Assembly (NCBI GenBank): GCA_002687025.1
Contig: NYZG01000169.1
Location: 1 to 7,100, forward strand
Direction of reading: 5' to 3'
Source of the DNA: Candidatus Poribacteria bacterium
Lineage (GTDB): Bacteria > Poribacteria > WGA-4E > GCA-2687025
DNA length: 7,100 nt
The stretch's first letter is position 1. Every line of letters starts with the position of its first letter. Of the stretch, positions 1-5,454 are shown piece by piece. The translations under genes were made by a program, and so were the position numbers. The notes below the pieces were generated by a model. That model searched no databases, was not told the DNA's origin, and worked only from the letters and a program-made list of their open reading frames with translations.

Positions 1-2
1 CC

Positions 3-365
3 TCGGATGCCGGGGTGGACATCGTGGCCGCGCCCCCTGGCAAGGACCCGCGCTCGATCGCGATGCTGTCCGGAGGCGAGCGGACCCTCACCGCGACCGC
101 GATCCTGTTCGCCCTCTTCTCGACGCGCCCCTCGCCGTTCTGCGTGCTGGACGAGGTGGACGCCGCGCTCGACGAGGCGAATGTCCTGCGCTTCGCCAAC
201 CTCATCCAGGACTACGCCAAGGAGACGCAGTTCCTCATCATCACGCACAACAAGCGCACGATGGAGAAGGCGGACCTGCTCTACGGCGTCACGATGGAGA
301 AGGCGGGCGTGTCGAAGATCGTGTCCGTGAAGTTCGGCGAGGACGCCGAAGAGGCCATAGCGTAG
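3..365 (+). CDS. smc: Chromosome partition protein SMC, C-terminal fragment (5' end outside window)
   Basis: This is the last 120 residues of SMC, the ATPase of the bacterial condensin complex that compacts and segregates chromosomes on the nucleoid with ScpA and ScpB. The fragment is the C-terminal half of the head domain. It shows the ABC signature LSGGER at fragment residues 22-27, the Walker B and D-loop stretch FCVLDEVDAALD at about 46-57 with the acidic pair D50-E51, and the switch histidine in ITHNK at about 81-85. The preceding APPGK and the terminal YGVTMEKAGVSKIVSV are also typical of bacterial SMC. A full protein is usually about 1,150-1,200 residues, so most of the gene (N-terminal Walker A, coiled coils, hinge) lies to the left. 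The frame is open at the edge and ends in TAG. No ftsY or scpAB follows within the window. The assignment is secure. Confidence 0.96.
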   Translation, partial: SDAGVDIVAAPPGKDPRSIAMLSGGERTLTATAILFALFSTRPSPFCVLDEVDAALDEANVLRFANLIQDYAKETQFLIITHNKRTMEKADLLYGVTMEKAGVSKIVSVKFGEDAEEAIA

Positions 366-374
366 TCCAACGCA

Positions 375-400
375 CGGCGACGCAAGCTCGTGGATCGCCG
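375..400 (+). terminator. Weak stem-loop just after smc
   Basis: CGGCGA (375-380) and TCGCCG (395-400) form a 6-bp stem around a 14-base loop, starting 10 bases after the smc stop codon. There is no T-run afterwards, so it is at best a weak or factor-assisted terminator; a chance pairing in high-GC DNA is also possible. Confidence 0.25.
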
Positions 401-527
401 GGCGCGCGGCGCACGTAGGCCACCGAACAGACCTCCGGCCAGGAAGCGCCCGGATTGCTTCCCCTCGCACGGGACGGCAAGGATGGGGTTCCGCGGCGCG
501 GCAATCGGTTCGGCGTGGCGGCTCCCG

Positions 528-857
528 TCAATCTAGGCGCATGGCCCATTCGCCCACGGGCTCAGGTGTGTTCCACACCGGTTGCGCCTGGCCTCGTGCG
601 GCGCGTCTTTGCCGCCGGTATTCGTTCCCCAGGCCACCGGCTTGTAGCGCGCGGAGTGCAAGCATTGGGTCGATCGTCTGGGGTTCCCGGCCTGCGCCCG
701 GGATTCTCAACCGCTTCTGCGGGATCCGGCGATGGGCCCCCTCGACTTCTCCCGAGCCGATCGGCCGGCCGCGCTTCACATAGGCGTCGTAGCGGACGCA
801 GTCGTCGAAGCGTCTCAGGTAGCGGCTTAGGCGGCGTACCCGCCTGGCCTTTCCACG
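528..857 (-). pseudogene. Remnant of an ISKra4-like transposase (C-terminal part only)
   Basis: Read on the minus strand, roughly 827 down to 615, this encodes a stretch resembling the C-terminal block of ISKra4-group transposases. Its landmarks are YLRRFDDCVRYDAYVKRG, then PIGSGEVEGAHRR, then QKRLRIPGAG and PMLALRALQAGG. The family pattern, from memory, is a Tyr-rich lead, PIGSGxVExAxR, a basic QKRLK-like step and a MLALRxLRANxWW-like end. Here the usual WW is replaced by LG. The open frame runs on upstream to 1088 with arginine/proline-rich sequence I cannot match to a transposase, and the catalytic N-terminal two thirds are missing. It is therefore a decayed 3' fragment, not an active element; the left limit is the in-frame stop at 528 and the right limit is approximate. 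I found no terminal inverted repeats or target-site duplication. The rest of the smc-to-kinase gap shows no other recognisable gene. Confidence 0.6.
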
Positions 858-873
858 ACACACGCCCTCAGCA

Positions 874-903
874 TTGACCGGTCGTGAGCGTAGGACGTAT
901 TCT
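874..903 (+). promoter_or_regulatory. Candidate sigma-70-type promoter for the downstream kinase
   Basis: TTGACC at 874-879 is followed, after an 18-base spacer, by TATTCT at 898-903. The predicted start near 910 would give a leader of about 137 bases before the GTG at 1047. The match is by eye only. It lies just beside the transposase remnant, so the promoter may even have come with that insertion. Confidence 0.4.
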
Positions 904-1046
904 GCGGCGTACCGCTGTCGCCCTCCCGCCGTCGGCCACGATGGCCCCGGGCGCCTCTGCCGGCCGGGATGTCCACGCCGCGCGGGCGGACCCACACGGA
1001 ATCCGCGGCGAGTCCGCGCGGCGCCAGACGCCGGAGGAGTCAGGTT

Positions 1047-2099
1047 GTGCTTGATGTGCCCCAAGCTCACGAAGTGCTGGCAAGGCACTACGCGAAGAGA
1101 TCGGTGGGGCGACGACCGCCCACCGTCTCAGACGTAGCAGAGATCCCCGGCGGCCTCTCCAACGGCATGTATTCGTTCACCCTGGAGAGTGCGGCCGGTG
1201 CATCGGAGCGCCGTGAATCCCTGGTGCTTAGGGTGGGTCACAGCAAACTACAGGTGGCACGCGAATTCGATGTGCTCCGCCGGCTGCAACCCACGCCGGT
1301 ACCCGTCCCGGCAGTCTACGACGTGGGCGAGGACCCACACGGATGGAACTTCGGTATCATGGAACGGGTGGACGGTGTCAACCTATGGGAAGCGCTGGAC
1401 GGGTTGGCTCATGCCGATGCGACGGAGCTCATGAAGCAGTTCTTCGGCGTCCTGGCCGAGATCCACATGAGCGATTGGCAGCGCGTGGGTCTCGACTCGC
1501 TTGGCGTCCCGGACGGCGTGTATGGATACGTTGACGCGCTGCTGGCCGGCTATCGCGGCGAGGCCAGCCAGTTGGGAACGGATGCCCTCGACCCGGTTCT
1601 CGACTGGATGGAGGCGAACAGGCCGCCGTCGGGCGAATACGTCCTTCTACACGGCGACTACCACGGCGGCAACGTGATAACAGATGGCGGGACGATCGTG
1701 GCCGTTGTGGATTGGGAGGGCGCTTCGATAGGCGATGCCGCGAACGACCTCTGCTGGATGCCGCTGCTCTGGCGCGCGTTCGGCGCGCTCGGCGGCACGG
1801 ACGACGACCAGGCCGGCTTGCTGATGCAGCACTACCGGGAGGTCGTCGGCCGGGATGTGGATAACCTCGATTTCTATCTCGCTGCCCGCGCCGTCCGTCT
1901 TCTGTTCTACATGATGATGACCACGGCACACGCCGCGGGCGGCGGCCCGCACAGGCCGGGCGCCGAGATCATGCTGTTGGATGAACCCCCGCGCCGGTGC
2001 GCCGAGGTGCTCCAACAGAAGACCGGAATCGACATCTCGTTGGCTGTGGCTGCCGCTCTGGACGGCATGCGGGAACGCAATCACAGCCCTGGAGGGTGA
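1047..2099 (+). CDS. Aminoglycoside phosphotransferase (APH) family kinase, substrate unknown
   Basis: A 350-residue protein of the APH / choline-kinase-like fold, expected to transfer phosphate from ATP to a small-molecule hydroxyl in the cytoplasm. The N-lobe has a glycine-containing loop (PGGLSNGMYSF, about 34-44), a strand LVLRVG (59-64) where R62 sits at the usual Lys/Arg site, and an AREFDVLRRL helix (71-80) carrying the conserved glutamate E73. The hinge is IMERVDG (104-110). The catalytic loop HGDYHGGN gives H202, D204 and N209, and VDWEG supplies the metal-binding D222. All key catalytic residues are present. I chose the GTG at 1047 because GGAGGAG (1033-1039) lies seven bases upstream; an earlier in-frame ATG at 969 lacks a ribosome site and would add a non-conserved basic tail. 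The sequence is closer in style to general APH or ACAD10-type kinases than to known resistance enzymes. Drug resistance should not be inferred. It appears monocistronic. Confidence 0.88.
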   Translation: MLDVPQAHEVLARHYAKRSVGRRPPTVSDVAEIPGGLSNGMYSFTLESAAGASERRESLVLRVGHSKLQVAREFDVLRRLQPTPVPVPAVYDVGEDPHGWNFGIMERVDGVNLWEALDGLAHADATELMKQFFGVLAEIHMSDWQRVGLDSLGVPDGVYGYVDALLAGYRGEASQLGTDALDPVLDWMEANRPPSGEYVLLHGDYHGGNVITDGGTIVAVVDWEGASIGDAANDLCWMPLLWRAFGALGGTDDDQAGLLMQHYREVVGRDVDNLDFYLAARAVRLLFYMMMTTAHAAGGGPHRPGAEIMLLDEPPRRCAEVLQQKTGIDISLAVAAALDGMRERNHSPGG

Positions 2100-2160
2100 G
2101 ACGATTCTGGACACAGGGCCGATCCGTCGCTTCACGCGTTCCCTGCCGGACGCCCCTCCC

Positions 2161-2190
2161 TTGACCCCGTCGGATCGTGCGTGATACCCC
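2161..2190 (+). promoter_or_regulatory. Tentative promoter for def-larE
   Basis: TTGACC at 2161-2166 is a good -35 match; 18 bases on, the -10 position reads TACCCC (2185-2190), which is poor. A start near 2197 would leave a leader of about 30 bases before the GTG at 2227. The inverted repeat 2175-2201 overlaps the -10 region, consistent with either an operator or a misread terminator. Confidence 0.25.
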
Positions 2191-2201
2191 ATCCCGCACG
2201 A
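2175..2201. repeat. Inverted repeat between the kinase gene and def
   Basis: TCGTGCG (2175-2181) pairs with CGCACGA (2195-2201), and inside a single T/C mismatch GAT (2183-2185) pairs with ATC (2191-2193), leaving the loop ACCCC. That is 10 base pairs in a compact, nearly symmetrical 27-base structure, 75 bases after the kinase stop codon and 25 bases before the def start. No T-run follows. It could be an intrinsic-like terminator for the kinase, an operator over the def promoter, or a leader hairpin. Confidence 0.5.
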
Positions 2202-2226
2202 GACCCACGACCGTCTGGACACGACC

Positions 2227-2751
2227 GTGCTCACCATACGCCTTTACGGCGACCCGATACTCCGGCGGAAGGCGGCGCCCATCGGCGCGGTGACGGACGA
2301 ACTGCGCTCGCTGGCCGACGGCATGATCGAGGCGATGCAGGTGGAGGATGGCGTTGGGCTCTCGGCTCCTCAGGTGGGAGTGCTCGGCCGCCTCATCGTT
2401 GCCACGCCCGACCCCGAAGACCTGGACTCCGAGCCCGTACCGCTGGTGAATCCGGTCGTCGAGCGTGCGCAGGGCGAGTGGACAGAGGAGGAGGGGTGTC
2501 TCAGCCTCCCAGACGTCTACGCCGAAGTCACCCGCCCGGAGACGGTCGACGTGCGGGCGCTCGATATGGACGGCAAGGACATGTCGTTCGCCGCGAATGG
2601 GTGGTTCGCTCGGGTGATTCTCCATGAGATAGACCACCTGAATGGTGTACTCTTTATCGACCACCTCAGCAGCGCGGAGCGCGGCCGTCTGCGGGGCCAG
2701 CTCGAACGCATCACGCGGCGCGCCCGCGAGACCATGGAAGGCCAGGGATGA
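2227..2751 (+). CDS. def: Peptide deformylase
   Basis: Peptide deformylase of 174 residues, the metalloenzyme that removes the formyl group from the initiator methionine of nascent proteins at the ribosome exit. All three family motifs are visible: GVGLSAPQ (42-49), EGCLS (89-93) with the metal ligand C91, and HEIDHLNG (133-140) with ligands H133 and H137 and the catalytic E134. The residue before HEIDH is Leu rather than the frequent Gln, a tolerated variation. The N-terminal IRLYGDPILRRKA matches the family start, which fixes the GTG at 2227 even though no clear Shine-Dalgarno precedes it. Length is normal for a bacterial deformylase. Its customary partner fmt is not next to it; instead the stop codon overlaps the start of the LarE gene (ATGA), so the two are probably co-transcribed and translationally coupled. 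Confidence 0.96.
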   Translation: MLTIRLYGDPILRRKAAPIGAVTDELRSLADGMIEAMQVEDGVGLSAPQVGVLGRLIVATPDPEDLDSEPVPLVNPVVERAQGEWTEEEGCLSLPDVYAEVTRPETVDVRALDMDGKDMSFAANGWFARVILHEIDHLNGVLFIDHLSSAERGRLRGQLERITRRARETMEGQG

Positions 2752-3626
2752 CCCTGTCGGCGGAACTCACGAAGAAGTACGCGGCACTGAAGCAGCAGAT
2801 CGCGGAGTTGGGCGAGATGCTCGTGGCGTTCTCCGGCGGGGTGGACAGCGTGCTGCTCGCCAAGGTCGCGTACGACGTCGTCGGTGACAGCGCGCTGGCG
2901 GTGACCGCCGTCTCCGAGTCGTACCCGGGCCGCGAGCTTCGTGACGCCAAGGAGCTTTCCGCCGAAATCGGCATCCCTTTGCGCATCGTGCGCGCGCACG
3001 AACTGGAGGACGAGAACTACGCCAGGAACGCGCCAAACCGCTGCTACTTCTGCAAGACGGAGCTATTCACCCAGTTGCGTGCCGTGTCCGAGGACACCGG
3101 CATTCGTAAGGTCGTCTACGGAGCGAACCTGGACGACACGGGCGACTACCGCCCCGGCATGCAGGCGGCCGACGAGTGGGGCGTCTACGCGCCGCTTCTC
3201 GACGCGAAACTCACCAAGGAGGATATCCGCGTCCTCTCGCGCGAGCTGGGATTGCGTACGTGGGACAAGCCCGCGTTTGCGTGCCTTTCGTCGCGCTTTC
3301 CCCACGGCACACGGATTACGCCGGACAAGCTCGCCCAGGTCGACGCCGCGGAGGACCTGCTATACGACCTCGGGTTCCGGCAGTTCCGCGTGCGGCACCA
3401 CGAGGACGCCGCCCAGAACTGGAGCGTCGCGCGGATAGAAGTCCCCGCTGAAGAGATGCATAGGTTCTTCGAGGGAGATACCCGAGACCGGGTCGTCGAG
3501 GAGTTCCGCGGGCTGGGATACGGCTTCGTGTCTCTGGATCTCCGCGGCTACAAGCCGGGCAGCCTCAACCCAGACCTCCTGACGATCGAATCGCTCGCGC
3601 CGCCGTCGCGCCCAAGCGCCGGCTAG
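2748..3626 (+). CDS. larE: LarE-family ATP-dependent sacrificial sulfur transferase
   Basis: A 292-residue PP-loop pyrophosphatase-family protein. LarE adenylates the carboxylates of pyridinium-3,5-dicarboxylate mononucleotide and adds sulfur, the middle steps in making the nickel-pincer cofactor of lactate racemase and related LarA enzymes. The PP-loop SGGVDS is at 29-34, followed by SESYPGREL (56-64), YGANLDD (124-130) and DYRPGMQAA (133-141). ACLSSRFPHG (178-187) holds C179, which by motif corresponds to the sacrificial Cys176 of the Lactobacillus plantarum enzyme. A second pair, C99 and C102 in NRCYFCK, is also present. The C-terminal RGYKPGSLN is typical. The ATG overlaps the def stop codon, and GGAAGG (2736-2741) lies six bases upstream inside def. 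No larB, larC or larA gene lies in the window. A broader thiolation role is possible, but the LarE call itself is strong. Confidence 0.92.
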   Translation: MTLSAELTKKYAALKQQIAELGEMLVAFSGGVDSVLLAKVAYDVVGDSALAVTAVSESYPGRELRDAKELSAEIGIPLRIVRAHELEDENYARNAPNRCYFCKTELFTQLRAVSEDTGIRKVVYGANLDDTGDYRPGMQAADEWGVYAPLLDAKLTKEDIRVLSRELGLRTWDKPAFACLSSRFPHGTRITPDKLAQVDAAEDLLYDLGFRQFRVRHHEDAAQNWSVARIEVPAEEMHRFFEGDTRDRVVEEFRGLGYGFVSLDLRGYKPGSLNPDLLTIESLAPPSRPSAG

Positions 3627-3652
3627 ACCGTCTTTCTTCGCGTACCTATAAA
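3624..3652 (+). promoter_or_regulatory. Candidate promoter for the sigma factor gene
   Basis: TAGACC (3624-3629), a 17-base spacer, and TATAAA (3647-3652) make a reasonable sigma-70-type promoter; the -35 box overlaps the larE stop codon. A start near 3659 gives a leader of about 94 bases before the ATG at 3753. The leader holds a GC-rich stretch (3712-3730) able to fold as GCCC/GGGC, possibly a larE terminator or leader hairpin. A direct repeat CGGTGCGC (3682-3689, 3695-3702) also lies there. Confidence 0.45.
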
Positions 3653-3752
3653 CCCAACGGCTCTCTCGCGCGTTTCACAACCGGTGCGCAGGATCGGTGC
3701 GCCCGCTTGTCGCCCGCCCGTGGGCAGGGCTCTGTCGGTTGGGAGGCCGCAA

Positions 3753-4724
3753 ATGGTCCGCAACAATGCCTCTACAAATGCCCCATTCGGCGATACGGAG
3801 GGCCGGCCGAGGGTCCCTGCGCGTCCCGTGACCCGTGTGCCCCCCGCCGCTGACTCGCCCGACGTGGCCGCCGACGCCCTGCGTATGTGGATGCGCGACA
3901 TTACGAAGACGCCGCTCCTGACGCGCGAGCAGGAAGTGGAACTCTCCAAGGCCGTCGAGGAAGGCAGCGAAGCCGCCCGCGAGCGAATGGTGCGCGCCAA
4001 CTTGCGGCTGGTCGTGAGCGTCGCCCTCAAGTACCGAGGACACAACGTCCCGCTCTCGGACCTGATCCAGGAGGGCAACATCGGGCTCATGCGCGCGGTC
4101 GAGAAGTTCGACTACCGGCGTGGGTTCAAGTTCAGCACGTATGCGATCTGGTGGATTCGTCAGGCGGTGATGCGCGCCCTGGACAACTACGCGCGCGTCA
4201 TACGGCTCCCAAGCTACGTCGTCGCGAAAATCTCGAAGTTCGACGACACCGCGGGACGACTCCGCCAGGAGCTGGAGCGCGATCCCACCGTCGAGGAACT
4301 GGCCGAGGCCCTGGAGCTCTCGCCCGAGCGCGTGCGGGACATCCTCGCGGTGTCCTCTGACCCTCTCTCGCTCGAGATGCCCGTCAGCGAGGAGCGCGAG
4401 TCCTCACAGCTTCGCGACTTCATCGAAGACCCCGAAGGCGAGTCACAGCAGGAGATCCTCTCGAACATCATCCTCGAGCAGGAGATCGAGGGGATGCTCG
4501 ACCAACTCACACCGCGTGAGCACGAGATACTCCGAATGCGGTACGGACTCGACGACGGGCAGGAGCGGACGCTCCGAGAGATCGGCGCGCGATTCGATGT
4601 CACACGCGAGCGCATTCGCCAAATCGAGGCGGAGGCGTTGCGCGCGTTGCGCGGGCTGTCGCGAGGCGATCTCCCCGTGCCTGAGGGCGCTCCGTCCGAC
4701 GAACTCGCCGACGGCGGACTCTAG
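3753..4724 (+). CDS. RNA polymerase sigma factor, sigma-70 family group 1/2 (SigA/RpoD-like)
   Basis: A 323-residue sigma-70 factor that directs RNA polymerase to promoters. After a low-complexity N-terminus (1-40), region 1.2 starts with DALRMWMRDI (41-50) and TPLLTREQEVELSKAVEEG (53-71). Region 2 includes ANLRLVVSVALKYRG (82-96), LIQEGNIGLMRAVEKFD (104-120) and FKFSTYAIWWIRQAVMRAL (125-143), with the promoter-melting aromatics intact. Region 3 spans about 150-240, with the finger-like SLEMPVSEERES (206-217) and DFIED (222-226). Region 4 runs from LTPREHEILRMRYG (252-265) to FDVTRERIRQIEAEALRAL (281-299). Region 1.1 and the large non-conserved insert of E. coli RpoD are absent. I chose the ATG at 3753 because GGGAGG (3741-3746) is six bases upstream; the in-frame GTG at 3684 is unsupported. 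It may be the primary factor or a group 2 relative; the window cannot decide. An acidic tail follows region 4.2. Confidence 0.93.
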   Translation: MVRNNASTNAPFGDTEGRPRVPARPVTRVPPAADSPDVAADALRMWMRDITKTPLLTREQEVELSKAVEEGSEAARERMVRANLRLVVSVALKYRGHNVPLSDLIQEGNIGLMRAVEKFDYRRGFKFSTYAIWWIRQAVMRALDNYARVIRLPSYVVAKISKFDDTAGRLRQELERDPTVEELAEALELSPERVRDILAVSSDPLSLEMPVSEERESSQLRDFIEDPEGESQQEILSNIILEQEIEGMLDQLTPREHEILRMRYGLDDGQERTLREIGARFDVTRERIRQIEAEALRALRGLSRGDLPVPEGAPSDELADGGL

Positions 4725-4759
4725 ACGACCGACATGCACGCCGCTCCCGGGCACGACAA

Positions 4760-4795
4760 CAGCGCCGTCGGCCTCCGTGCGTCCGCCCGGCGCTG
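4760..4795. terminator. Stem-loop between convergent sigma factor and rpsT genes
   Basis: CAGCGCCG (4760-4767) and CGGCGCTG (4788-4795) form a perfect 8-bp stem around a 20-base loop, which can pair further (CGG 4769-4771 with CCG 4783-4785). It sits in the 93-bp gap between two convergent genes, so it could stop transcription from both sides. No T-run is seen on either strand, so termination is inferred from position and structure only. Confidence 0.4.
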
Positions 4796-4817
4796 CTCGC
4801 TACAGATCGCGTAATAT

Positions 4818-5087
4818 CTAGCCCGCGACGACCTCGCGGTTGTACAGGCGCATCAGACGTGACTTGCGACGGGACGCCGTCTGCTTCTTGATGACGCCCT
4901 TCTTGGCCGCCTTGTCCAGCTTGCTCATGGCCATCCGCAGGCGGTCCTGCGCGTCGTCGTCCTTCGCCGCGATGCCCGCGCGCGCGGCCCTGATGGCCGT
5001 GCGCATCGTCGATCGCGTGTATCGGTTCCGCTCGGCCTTGCGCGCATCTGCGCGGATGTGCTTCTTAGCGGACGGAAGATTCGGCAT
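4818..5087 (-). CDS. rpsT: 30S ribosomal protein S20
   Basis: An 89-residue, strongly basic protein matching S20, a primary 16S-rRNA-binding protein of the small subunit body. The N-terminal MPNLPSAKKHIR, the NRYTRSTMRTAI helix and the C-terminal LDKAAKKGVIKKQTASRRKS followed by RLMRLYN are the family landmarks; the length is normal (about 85-90). The ATG is preceded on its strand by AGAGAGA (5094-5100), a plausible but imperfect ribosome site. The gene is transcribed alone, towards the sigma factor gene, from a candidate promoter about 100 bases upstream. In E. coli S20 represses its own translation; a comparable control through the leader here is possible but unproven. Confidence 0.97.
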   Translation of the reverse strand: MPNLPSAKKHIRADARKAERNRYTRSTMRTAIRAARAGIAAKDDDAQDRLRMAMSKLDKAAKKGVIKKQTASRRKSRLMRLYNREVVAG

Positions 5088-5122
5088 TCGTGGTCTCTCT
5101 CAGCTCAGGGTCACCTGTGGCG

Positions 5123-5136
5123 CACGTCGCGACGTG
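5123..5136. repeat. Perfect 14-bp palindrome in the rpsT leader
   Basis: CACGTCGCGACGTG reads identically on both strands. It lies 36-49 bases upstream of the rpsT ATG and downstream of the proposed start of transcription. As DNA it looks like a dimer-binding operator; as RNA it could fold into a 5-bp stem with a CGCG tetraloop. The sequence does not say which. Confidence 0.5.
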
Positions 5137-5187
5137 TTCGGGATGGCGCGTTCGGGCGCTCGGCGGCCCGGTACCGTGCAGTTAGCA

Positions 5188-5217
5188 AGTGTATCGCCCC
5201 CGCGCCCGGTCGGTCAA
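5188..5217 (-). promoter_or_regulatory. Candidate rpsT promoter
   Basis: On the minus strand, TTGACC (5217-5212), an 18-base spacer, and TACACT (5193-5188) make a good sigma-70-type promoter. A start near 5181 gives rpsT a leader of about 94 bases that contains the palindrome 5123-5136. The -35 box is identical to those proposed upstream of the kinase and def genes. Confidence 0.55.
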
Positions 5218-5396
5218 AGGAATTGCCGCGCGGGTATCCTCCTCGGTACGGGATGGCCGCGAACCGCTTCGGACGCGGGTCATCGCGATCGACGCGGCGA
5301 GCAGCGCGCCCTTGGCGCTGCCATTCGTGTGACGCCGTAACCGGTGTCGACGGCGCCCGTCGCATGTCCTCGCGCCGTGTGATGCCATTCTCGATC

Positions 5397-5405
5397 TGCT
5401 ATGAT
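5397..5405 (+). promoter_or_regulatory. Extended -10 promoter for the first PhyH gene
   Basis: TGCTATGAT (5397-5405) is an extended -10 element (TGn plus TATGAT); no good -35 box is seen at the expected distance. Transcription would begin near 5412, leaving about 43 bases before the GTG at 5455. The in-frame ATG at 5401 lies inside this box, which argues against it as the start codon. Confidence 0.45.
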
Positions 5406-5454
5406 CCGGCCGCCGCGCCGTGCGGCCGCCGGAAGCCAGGGCAAGGAGAAGCGC

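Larger units (their letters stand above)
5088..5454. other. 367-bp divergent control region, no gene
   Basis: No coding sequence is convincing here. The left half is the rpsT leader and promoter on the minus strand; the right end carries the promoter and ribosome site for the first PhyH gene on the plus strand. Between about 5218 and 5370 I see only GC-rich sequence without a clear motif, apart from short repeats (TGCCATTC at 5319 and 5383, GTGTGAYGCC at 5327 and 5377) that may be chance. Confidence 0.6.

Noticed and set aside
969..1046. Longer N-terminus for the APH-family kinase from ATG 969
   Set aside because: No ribosome site before 969, the added residues are basic and non-conserved, and a strong GGAGGAG precedes the GTG at 1047.
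1647..2664. Long minus-strand open frames of 196 and 231 codons opposite the kinase and def genes
   Set aside because: Their sequence resembles no family and they lie opposite well-supported genes; long antisense frames are common in high-GC DNA.
3682..3702. Direct repeat CGGTGCGC, 13-base spacing, in the sigma gene leader
   Set aside because: Only two short copies in GC-rich DNA; no support as a binding site.
3684..3752. Longer N-terminus for the sigma factor from GTG 3684
   Set aside because: GGGAGG sits at ideal distance from the ATG at 3753, and the extra residues match nothing in the family.
5319..5390. Short repeats TGCCATTC and GTGTGAYGCC upstream of the first PhyH gene
   Set aside because: Two copies of 8-10 bases in different order; could easily be chance, and there is no regular array.
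5401..5454. Longer N-terminus for the first PhyH protein from ATG 5401
   Set aside because: The ATG is inside the extended -10 box and lacks a ribosome site; AGGAG precedes GTG 5455.
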